Shown here: positions 1 to 6,425 of the stretch, piece after piece
Position numbering within the stretch: the stretch's first letter is position 1
Layout: the number at the start of each line of letters is the position of its first letter
NCBI GenBank assembly: GCA_963575675.1
Contig: CAUYUA010000283.1
Coordinates: 15,700 to 79,699, forward strand
Reading direction: 5' to 3'
Source of the DNA: CAUYUA01 sp963575675
GTDB lineage: Bacteria; Pseudomonadota; Alphaproteobacteria; Azospirillales; Azospirillaceae
DNA: 64,000 nucleotides
Notes under the pieces: generated by a model
What the model saw: only the letters and a program-made list of their open reading frames with translations
Database searches by the model: none
Told to the model about the DNA's origin: nothing
Position numbers and translations under genes: made by a program

Positions 1-116
1 GTGGCTGCTCCGGCGCGTTTGGCGATTTCAACCAAAATGCGCGCGTCATAACCATCTGGGGCGCCGCCGATTGTGAGGTGGCCGGGTTGGTTGGGAGACA
101 GATCAATTCGGATCAA
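1..116 (-). CDS. mfd: Transcription-repair coupling factor Mfd, N-terminal fragment (cut by window edge)
   Basis: The minus strand is open from a stop near position 141 to the window edge and encodes a peptide with the segment GHLTIGGAPDGYDARILVE. This resembles the start of alphaproteobacterial Mfd, the ATP-dependent translocase that removes stalled RNA polymerase and recruits UvrA. The next gene upstream is sdhE, and the sdhE-mfd order is common in alphaproteobacteria. There is no ATG in the frame. A TTG at 116 preceded by GAGG is the best start I can see. Only about 38 residues are visible, so the call rests on this short match and on synteny. Confidence 0.5.
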   Translation of the reverse strand, partial: MIRIDLSPNQPGHLTIGGAPDGYDARILVEIAKRAGAA

Positions 117-272
117 GGTTCGATCCTCGCGGAGCCTTCGTCACATATCGACCGATGCGCTTCCGTTTGATCGCGTCTGACCATTTCTGGGTTTTCCCCG
201 CAAGCCTCGCGCGCCAAGTGATGGCGCGCGTGAGGGTGCGGTTTTACGACGTGATCGTCTTATCAGACGGGA

Positions 273-599
273 TCAATGCATGATGGTCGGCGATTTGAAT
301 TGTCGCAAAAGCAGCATAACTTCGTTGTCATGCTCTTGCGGCACGGCCTCGCGGCCAACGATCCAGTTATAGAGATCCGGATCGCTCAATTCCAGCAGCT
401 GTTCAAACGTGTTGAGCTGATCGCCCGAAAAATAGGGGACAAAGCGATCGGCGAAGCTTCCAAGCAGCAGATCGGCTTCGCGGGTGCCGCGATGCCATGC
501 GCGGAAGACCAACCGTTTACGACGCGCTACATCTGGGATAACGCCTGGAACGCCGGTGAAGTCCTCGGTCTGAGCGATCTGAACAGCAGTCATTGTCAT
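273..599 (-). CDS. sdhE: FAD assembly factor SdhE (succinate dehydrogenase assembly)
   Basis: SdhE is a small cytoplasmic protein that helps attach FAD covalently to the flavoprotein subunit of succinate dehydrogenase. The 108-residue product has the family signature around residues 27-48, with KRLVFRAWHRGTREADLLLG matching the conserved RxxHRGxxELDLLLG-type core. It also has the acidic helix ELSDPDLYNWIVG near residues 70-82. The length is typical. It precedes mfd on the same strand, as in many alphaproteobacteria. The start was chosen at 599 because GAAGAAAG lies just upstream; a second ATG lies two codons in. Confidence 0.9.
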   Translation of the reverse strand: MTMTAVQIAQTEDFTGVPGVIPDVARRKRLVFRAWHRGTREADLLLGSFADRFVPYFSGDQLNTFEQLLELSDPDLYNWIVGREAVPQEHDNEVMLLLRQFKSPTIMH

Positions 600-1004
600 C
601 TCTTTCTTCGCAATCAGGGAGCGATTCCGTAGAATCGCGCAATGCTGGAGGGTTGAGATCGGTCCCGCTATGGGCGATCGTTGACGTGTGTGTTTTAGAG
701 TGTCCGGCTTTTGGGCCGCTTTGTTGAAACGGCTTTCGAATGAAGCGCGTTCATTGACACAAACACGTCGGGGGCTCGACTATTCCGACCTTTTTTTGAA
801 AACGATCGTTTTTTTTGAGCCTGAAATCTGAACCGTCCAAGATTTCGCCGGCTCTCCGGGAGACGTCGGCGGCGCGATCTGGCGATCACGCGCTTGCACA
901 GATAGCGTGTGCGTTGCGGTGTGTCAGTAAAAAAGCAGATCAAAGATAACAGAGAATTAATTTTTGTATGTTATGGAGGAATTTATGTTGTTTTTTTGCA
1001 ACAT
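600..1004. other. Intergenic region, no gene seen
   Basis: This stretch lies upstream of sdhE and downstream of the rhodanese gene, both on the minus strand. It should hold the sdhE promoter. Short open frames exist, but none has a recognisable product or good ribosome binding site. I see no tRNA or structured RNA. The right end becomes AT-rich before the terminator at 1005-1051. Confidence 0.4.
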
Positions 1005-1051
1005 AAAATAAGATGGGTCCAGGAACGCAATCCCTGGACCCATCTTATTTT
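1005..1051. terminator. Perfect 19-bp inverted repeat, probable terminator of the sulfur operon
   Basis: Arms AAAATAAGATGGGTCCAGG (1005-1023) and its exact complement (1033-1051) enclose a 9-nt loop. On the minus strand the stem lies just after the rhodanese stop and is followed by a T-rich tract, as expected for an intrinsic terminator. The GGGTCCAGG core recurs in hairpins across the window. Confidence 0.75.
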
Positions 1052-1072
1052 ATTCGCTTTAATAAAAATTTT

Positions 1073-1492
1073 TTAAGTTTGTTTCCAAGGAAGGCCTGCG
1101 ATTTTCCAACCTCCGCTTACGCCGCGATGCCCTGCAGCGTCAATCTGTCCTTCGAATCCATCCGCGACGTTATATGTGACATAGCCTAAGCCGGCCAACA
1201 GTTCGGCGGCGGCCTTCGAGCGGATTCCACTGCGGCAAATAATGAAGACCGGCTGATCGATCTTTACTCCTTTGGCGACGATTTCACTGGAAAACGCGCG
1301 GTTTTTTTCCATAGACGGATAGACTTGCCACTCGACTTTAATTAAGGAGCGGTTCAAGCTCGACATATCCGGAACGCCGACATATTGCCATTCCGGCTTG
1401 GTTCGGACATCGACCAAAACGGCCTTGGGATCGGCGACCAGTCCTTGCCAAGCTTGCTCAGGACTCACGTCTCCAACAAAACGTCCCGCCAT
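1073..1492 (-). CDS. Single-domain rhodanese-like sulfurtransferase
   Basis: The 139-residue protein is one rhodanese domain. The active-site loop CRSGIRS begins at Cys86 and has the usual 6-residue cradle that holds a persulfide. The LVDVRTKPEW strand near residues 26-35 is also typical. Rhodanese proteins pass sulfane sulfur between donors and acceptors. The gene starts 28 bp after cysE on the same strand, has GAGGATG before the ATG, and ends the encapsulin sulfur cluster before the hairpin at 1005-1051. A role in accepting sulfur from the encapsulated desulfurase, or in detoxification, is inferred from this context. The biochemical substrate cannot be read from sequence. Confidence 0.9.
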   Translation of the reverse strand: MAGRFVGDVSPEQAWQGLVADPKAVLVDVRTKPEWQYVGVPDMSSLNRSLIKVEWQVYPSMEKNRAFSSEIVAKGVKIDQPVFIICRSGIRSKAAAELLAGLGYVTYNVADGFEGQIDAAGHRGVSGGWKIAGLPWKQT

Positions 1493-1520
1493 ATCATCCT
1501 CGAAGTTTGTGGCTGTTTGT

Positions 1521-2384
1521 TTATATGCTGTAGTCAGGTTCGGGGAAGCTCTGATCCATCGCCAAGGCCGGCACTGTGTCGCGACACCAACCGACGATTC
1601 GCGCAGGAACCCCGGCTACAGTCGCGCAGGCAGGCACATTTTTCAACACTACGCTTCCGGCGCCGACTTTAGCGCGGAATCCGATCTCGATATTGCCGAG
1701 CACCTTCGCGCCTGCCGCCAACAATACGCCGTCGCGAACTTTGGGGTGCCGATCTCCGTTCTCTTTGCCTGTGCCGCCGAGCGTCACGCCTTGAAGGATC
1801 GAGACGTCGTTTCCTATGACGGCCGTTTCTCCGACCACCAATCCGGTGGCGTGATCTATGAAGACGCCATGGCCGATGGGCACCGCCGGGTGAATATCGA
1901 CGGCGAAAACTTCGGATGCGCGGCTTTGCAGGAAGCGAGCAAAAGCGAATCGACCGCGTTGCCACAGCCAATGGCTGATTCGTTGCCATTGCAGGGCGTG
2001 GAAGCCTTTGAAGTAGAGAAAGGGAGTCAGATAATCATCGGCGGCAGGGTCGCGTTCGACGATGGCGCGCAAGTCGAGGAAGGTTTTTCGAAGAATTCCA
2101 GGGTCATGGTCGGTGGCGGTGAGAACCAATTCTTCCAATTCGTTGGTCGAGACGGCTCCATTTCCGAGCTTGCGCGACAGCAACACGGCCAAGGCGGAGG
2201 AAAAATCATTATGAGTAAGAATTGTTTCGTCGATGAGTCGACTGAGACACTTTTCATTTGTAGCCACGCGCATGGCTTCGATGCGCAGATTTTTCCATAC
2301 GCGGTATTCTTCTTTAGAGAGTCCTACGCAATCATCGGAGATGACGATGCGAGGCGTTGTCAGAGCTGTCGCCATATGTTTCAT
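1521..2384 (-). CDS. cysE: Serine O-acetyltransferase
   Basis: CysE transfers acetyl from acetyl-CoA to L-serine, giving O-acetylserine, the carbon skeleton for cysteine. The 287-residue protein has an N-terminal helical region and a C-terminal left-handed beta-helix made of hexapeptide repeats. The catalytic segment, HPAVPIGHGVFIDHATG then LQGVTLGGTGK, lies near residues 163-206. A GGAGG ribosome site precedes the ATG at 2384. It sits between the desulfurase and the rhodanese. A serine acetyltransferase is a reported neighbour of Family 2A sulfur encapsulins. A 389-bp gap separates it from the desulfurase, so it may have its own promoter. Confidence 0.93.
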   Translation of the reverse strand: MKHMATALTTPRIVISDDCVGLSKEEYRVWKNLRIEAMRVATNEKCLSRLIDETILTHNDFSSALAVLLSRKLGNGAVSTNELEELVLTATDHDPGILRKTFLDLRAIVERDPAADDYLTPFLYFKGFHALQWQRISHWLWQRGRFAFARFLQSRASEVFAVDIHPAVPIGHGVFIDHATGLVVGETAVIGNDVSILQGVTLGGTGKENGDRHPKVRDGVLLAAGAKVLGNIEIGFRAKVGAGSVVLKNVPACATVAGVPARIVGWCRDTVPALAMDQSFPEPDYSI

Positions 2385-2773
2385 TTCTGCGCCTCCAACC
2401 GGTGAAAGTCAGAATAGTATGGAATGGTTCCAGAGCGTTTTTCCAGATTTCTTACCGCATCGCAAAAAAACATTTCGACAAAACTTCAGAGAGACACAAG
2501 GTTTTTGTTAAGTCGGCAATAGATTATTTCGTGCAGCGTATTAACCTAAAAACGCAGACCCAGGCCCAGGGACGATGTGACTGGTTGAGAGAAGTTGAAA
2601 ACTCTTTCGACTTGTTGGTGGAGAAAAAGAGTTTCTTGTTTTGCTTTTGGGATGTTTTTTTTATTTTACGTCTAGATTTCTTAAGAAAACCGATGTCGGG
2701 GGGACCAATCCCCCCCCCCGAACTCCTCAGCCAAGGGCTGTCCTTGGAACCCGTTTTTTTGTGGGTGTTTTTT
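2385..2773. other. Gap between desulfurase and cysE, with two hairpins
   Basis: No convincing gene is present. The C-rich and G-rich arms around 2695-2722 form a strong stem just after the desulfurase stop, on the minus strand. A second stem, CCAAGG/CCTTGG, at about 2733-2750 is followed on the plus strand by a T-run; a similar motif occurs near 41270. The part nearest 2400-2550 is the likely place for a separate cysE promoter, although I could not fix -35/-10 boxes. Confidence 0.4.
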
Positions 2774-4876
2774 TTAAGCGGCGCGATGTTTTTGGTTTCC
2801 TTGAAGTCGCAACAACGCGGTCACTAAGGCGTCAAGGTCTTCAACGGTGTTATAGAGCGCCAATGATGGCCGCACAGAGCTTTCCAACCCAAAACGTCGC
2901 AAGATTGGTTGAGCGCAATGGTGGCCGGAGCGCACGGCAATTCCCTCGCGATCGAGCGCGGCGCCGATTTCTTCTGTTTTGTGGCCTTCCAGCACAAAAG
3001 AAAGCACTCCGGCTTTTTCTTTTGCCGTTCCAACCATGCAGAGACCGGGAACGCTCGACAGAGCATTGGTTCCATAAACGAGAAGTTCGTGTTCGTAACG
3101 GGCGACGTTTTCCATTCCGATGGATTCAAGATAGTCTATTGCGGCGCCTAGTCCAACTGCGTCCGCAATATTTCCTGTTCCGGCTTCGAAACGGGCCGGA
3201 GGCGATTGATAGATGGTTTTTTCAAAGGTGACGTCGACGATCATGTTGCCGCCGCCCTGCCATGGCGGCATGTGCTCCAGAACGTCGGCTTTTCCGTAAA
3301 CCACGCCGATGCCTGTTGGGCCGAACACTTTGTGCCCGGAGAAAACATAAAAATCGCAATCCAAGGCTTGGACGTTGACGCGCATGTGTGAGACGGCTTG
3401 TGCGCCATCGACCAAGACATAGGCGCCGTGGCGGTGAGCGATATCAACCATTTCGCGCACGGGGGTGACGGTTCCCAGCGCGTTCGACACTTGCGTTAAA
3501 GAGACGAATCGGGTTTTGGCGTTGAACAGCTTTTCATAGGCTTCCAGAATGATCTGGCCGGTGTCGTCGACCGGAGCGACTCGGAGACGGGCGCCCTTTT
3601 CGGCGCAAAGCTGTTGCCACGGCACAATATTTGCGTGGTGCTCCAGCCAGGTGATGATGATCTCGTCCCCGGCTTCGATGTTGCGTCGTCCCCATGATTG
3701 CGCCACGAGGTTTATTCCCTCGGTCGCGCCGCGCACGAAAATGATCTCATCGGTTGAGGCCGCGCCGAGGAAGCGCCGAGTTTTTTCGCGGGCGGCTTCA
3801 TAGGCGTCGGTGGCGCGCGCCGCCATGGTGTGAGCGCCGCGATGAATATTGGAGTTTTCGTGTTCGTAAAAGTGCGACAGTCGATCAATCACCGCGCGGG
3901 GTTTTTGAGTGGTGGCGGCGTTGTCGAGCCAGATTAACGGGCGACCGTGAACTTGCTCGTTGAGAATCGGGAAATCGTTTCGTGCGGCGCGGGGATCGAA
4001 CGGCCGAGCCGAAAAATTGAGATCGGGAATCCGCTCGGGTTGAAGTTGGGGCGACACCGCGTCGAACGCCAACATGTTGCTGGGGAGCGACATCGGAAAG
4101 GACGTCGGAAAGGACGTCGGGAAGGCGGAAGACGTCGTCGGAAGATTCGAAGACGTCGGGAGCGGCGTCGGAGACGGCGACGCAGGCGCGCGCGCGGCGC
4201 CGGTTTGCATTTCGTTGATAAAGTAGAAAGGCTCGCCTGCGCCCGGAGGCAAAGCGACTTCCGGCGCGCCGCCGAAGGTCGAAGCGGTTTTCAGAGCTTG
4301 AGGCGCAAACGAAAGCACGCCGCCCAGGCTTTGAGGGATTGCTTCAAGGTCTGCGTTGCCGGGAAGAGAGGCAGGCGTCCAATGTGATTCGAAGGATGGT
4401 CCGGCTTTGAGCGGAGACGGGATTTCCGCCGAGGGTAGGCCCGAGGGACTCGCGGCGGAGACCGGGGGAGAGGAAACCGGAGGAGAGGAAACCGGAGGAG
4501 GCGCAAGCGACGGCGTAATTCCACCGATTGACGGGGCTCCTGAGGGGACGGCGCCAGATGGCGGAGTTCTTGACGGCGTTGTGGAAGGCGTCGTCGTGGG
4601 AAACGTCGTCGTAAAGGGGAAGGGCGGCGTGAAAGCGATCTGACGTCCGACGTCTTGCGGCGCCGTTTGTTGGATTTCGGCGGGAGCCGCGCCGGGCGGC
4701 GCCGAAAAAAACGCATTGGCCCAAGCGCCGATCAGCGCCGGGTCTGGAGCGAAAGTGGAGGAATCGGGAGCGGAAGCGATGGCCGCAGCCATCGCTCCCC
4801 GAGGATTGGACGGAGCCGCGACGCCGGTGTTCGGCGTCGCGGCGCTCGTCCGCTCCAAAGGATTACCTGTCGTCAT
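2774..4876 (-). CDS. Encapsulin-associated cysteine desulfurase with long disordered cargo domain
   Basis: This is a SufS/CsdB-type class V aminotransferase that uses PLP to release sulfur from cysteine as an enzyme persulfide and alanine. From the ATG at 4876 it has 700 residues. Residues 1-290 are Pro/Ala/Ser/Thr-rich and look disordered, with short repeats (PPVSSPPVSSPPVS near 127-140, FPTSFPTSFP near 252-261). Residues 295-690 are the catalytic domain, with PLP lysine Lys516 in FSGHKVFGPTG and persulfide Cys654 in RSGHHCAQP. Ordinary SufS is about 410 residues. The extra N-terminal domain matches the cargo-loading region described for desulfurases packaged in Family 2A encapsulins. The start overlaps the shell gene by 14 bp, with GAGG inside that gene, suggesting coupled translation. 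Confidence 0.93.
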   Translation of the reverse strand: MTTGNPLERTSAATPNTGVAAPSNPRGAMAAAIASAPDSSTFAPDPALIGAWANAFFSAPPGAAPAEIQQTAPQDVGRQIAFTPPFPFTTTFPTTTPSTTPSRTPPSGAVPSGAPSIGGITPSLAPPPVSSPPVSSPPVSAASPSGLPSAEIPSPLKAGPSFESHWTPASLPGNADLEAIPQSLGGVLSFAPQALKTASTFGGAPEVALPPGAGEPFYFINEMQTGAARAPASPSPTPLPTSSNLPTTSSAFPTSFPTSFPMSLPSNMLAFDAVSPQLQPERIPDLNFSARPFDPRAARNDFPILNEQVHGRPLIWLDNAATTQKPRAVIDRLSHFYEHENSNIHRGAHTMAARATDAYEAAREKTRRFLGAASTDEIIFVRGATEGINLVAQSWGRRNIEAGDEIIITWLEHHANIVPWQQLCAEKGARLRVAPVDDTGQIILEAYEKLFNAKTRFVSLTQVSNALGTVTPVREMVDIAHRHGAYVLVDGAQAVSHMRVNVQALDCDFYVFSGHKVFGPTGIGVVYGKADVLEHMPPWQGGGNMIVDVTFEKTIYQSPPARFEAGTGNIADAVGLGAAIDYLESIGMENVARYEHELLVYGTNALSSVPGLCMVGTAKEKAGVLSFVLEGHKTEEIGAALDREGIAVRSGHHCAQPILRRFGLESSVRPSLALYNTVEDLDALVTALLRLQGNQKHRAA

Positions 4877-5804
4877 AATTTCCGACCTCGACATTCTCAA
4901 GCACCGCCAAGGCGTCTTCGGTCAGAACGGCCGCCGAGCAGTAAAGAGAAATCAAGTACGAAGCGATCGCCTTTCGGCTGATCCCCATGAAGCGAACCGA
5001 GAGGCTGGGTGCGACTTCACCCGGAACGCCCGGTTGGAACAAACCGATGACGCCTTGTTTTTTCTCGCCGGTGCGCAACAACAGAATGTTGGTTTTTCCG
5101 CCGCGCGGGCTGCCGTCTTGCGGCGTGACGTGGAGCTTGTCGCACGGAACCAGCGGCAAGCCGCGCCAGGTGAGGAACGGCGAACCAAACAGGTTGACGG
5201 TCGGCGGCGGCACGCCGCGCTTGGTGCATTCGCGGCCGAAAGCGGCGATGGCGCGCGGATGAGCCAAGAAGAAAGCGGGCTCTTTCCAAACCCTGGAAAT
5301 CAGCTCGTCGAGATCGTGCGGGGTGGGGGGGCCCTTAAGAGTCGAAATCCGCTGAGACGGCGCGGCGTTGGTCAAAAGACCATAGGCCGGATTGTTGACC
5401 AGCTCGTTTTCTTGGCGCTCTTTGACCTTTTCGATCAACAACCGAAGCTGTTCGCGAATCTGGTCGTGCGGCTGGTTGTACAGGTCCGAAACGCGAGTCT
5501 GCACATCCAACACCGTGGTGACGGCGTTGAGTGTGTATTCTCGGGGATTTTCGTCATAATCAACAAAAGTTTCCGGTAAATCCTCGGCGTCGCCGGGGCT
5601 GCACTCGACGTCGTTGCGTCCGCTGTCTTGCCGATCAGCTACGCGGTTGACGCGATATGTGCCGGCTTCCACTGGAATCCATGGTAAAAACGAAACCAGC
5701 CAACGTGGCGTGATCCCAGACCACTGCGCCGCTGTTTTGGTGGTGTTGGCGAGTTGGCGAGCCGCTTTCTCGCCCAATGTGTGGCGTATTTCACTATCCG
5801 TCAT
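4863..5804 (-). CDS. srpI: Family 2A encapsulin shell protein (SrpI-like)
   Basis: The 313-residue protein resembles SrpI (major membrane protein I), the Family 2A encapsulin with an HK97 phage-capsid fold that self-assembles into a protein nanocompartment. Recognisable parts are the N-arm (residues 1-60, including WIPVEAGTYRVNR), the RVWKEPAFFLAHPRAIAAFG helix region near residues 188-207, and the C-terminal SVRFMGISRKAIASYLISLY stretch. It lacks the cyclic-nucleotide-binding insertion of Family 2B shells. A GAGGAG site precedes the ATG at 5804. The gene overlaps the desulfurase gene, the known cargo type for this family. The assignment is from recalled family features and the neighbourhood, not from an alignment. 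Confidence 0.92.
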   Translation of the reverse strand: MTDSEIRHTLGEKAARQLANTTKTAAQWSGITPRWLVSFLPWIPVEAGTYRVNRVADRQDSGRNDVECSPGDAEDLPETFVDYDENPREYTLNAVTTVLDVQTRVSDLYNQPHDQIREQLRLLIEKVKERQENELVNNPAYGLLTNAAPSQRISTLKGPPTPHDLDELISRVWKEPAFFLAHPRAIAAFGRECTKRGVPPPTVNLFGSPFLTWRGLPLVPCDKLHVTPQDGSPRGGKTNILLLRTGEKKQGVIGLFQPGVPGEVAPSLSVRFMGISRKAIASYLISLYCSAAVLTEDALAVLENVEVGNYDDR

Positions 5805-6014
5805 GCAGTCGACTCCTCGACATGGCCGCGTTTCCCGCCGAATCCGGATAAAAAACTGCTTTTACCCACAATTCTCTTTGTAGTTCATCGGCGCGAAATC
5901 AATTCTTATACAAACGCCGACCGTAAGATCAAAGCGTCGGCATGGGAACGATGTTTTGCGAGAAATGCCGATTCTGTCAACGGATTTTTCTACGTTATCC
6001 TCGGAAAAGACCGA

Positions 6015-6040
6015 ATATATTATACTGTAAATTACAGTTG
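6015..6040 (-). promoter_or_regulatory. Candidate promoter -10 box with overlapping palindromic operator upstream of the encapsulin genes
   Basis: ACTGTAA and TTACAGT (6024-6038) form a perfect 7-bp inverted repeat around one base. On the minus strand the palindrome abuts a consensus TATAAT (6019-6024) that points toward the encapsulin gene about 215 bp away. This arrangement is typical of a repressor site. No clear -35 box at ideal spacing was found, and it could equally serve the plus-strand small ORF at 6190. Confidence 0.35.
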
Positions 6041-6189
6041 TTTTTTTGCAGAGATGACTCGTCCAAAATTTTATGTCGGAAAAATTGCCGTATTTCGTAG
6101 TATCTCTATGTTATTGAATGTCGTTGAGCGTCATCGCTTTTTATAGAAAGAGATATGTAGAGCGAATTTTTGTCTCGGATGGTTGTGTT

Positions 6190-6330
6190 ATGGGAAATAA
6201 GTATAGCTATGAACCTAAAGCCCCTAATGCGGCGGGACATCGTAAGCATAAATGGGATGGTGCCGTTGCTGGTTTTCAGAAAAATGCAGCGGGCGAGTTG
6301 GAAGGGAAGTGTCCATCGACATCTCTTTAG
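6190..6330 (+). CDS. Small protein of unknown function (46 aa)
   Basis: A 46-residue reading frame starts MGNKYSYEPKAPNAAG and ends in a hydrophilic segment with GKCPSTSL. It is rich in Lys, Gly and aromatic residues, has no signal peptide or membrane segment, and is followed 30 bp later by a hairpin that could stop transcription. It is divergent from the encapsulin operon. A longer reading from 6118 is possible, but the ATG at 6190 begins the better-composed part. I do not recognise a family; the end may be truncated relative to a longer ancestor. Confidence 0.4.
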   Translation: MGNKYSYEPKAPNAAGHRKHKWDGAVAGFQKNAAGELEGKCPSTSL

Positions 6331-6360
6331 GGGGGATTCGTTTTAAAAATTGTGATTCCA

Positions 6361-6393
6361 AGGGGTCCAGGGATTGTGTTCCTGAACCCTTTT
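6361..6393. terminator. GGTCCAGG-type hairpin between convergent genes
   Basis: AGGGGTCCAGG pairs with CCTGAACCCTT across a short loop and is followed by a T-rich run on the plus strand. It lies between the small ORF ending at 6330 and the minus-strand gene ending at 6426, where a bidirectional terminator would be useful. Confidence 0.55.
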
Positions 6394-6425
6394 GTTTTTA
6401 TTCAAAAAGTTGGGCAATAAATTTT

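Noticed and set aside
1398..2405. Long plus-strand reading frame (335 aa) across cysE and the rhodanese
   Set aside because: It lies antisense to two well-identified genes, has no family match and no ribosome site; it is a shadow of GC-rich coding sequence.
4080..4200. Short regular repeats taken at first for a CRISPR array
   Set aside because: They encode the PT/SFP-rich disordered lead of the desulfurase in frame and have no spacer structure.
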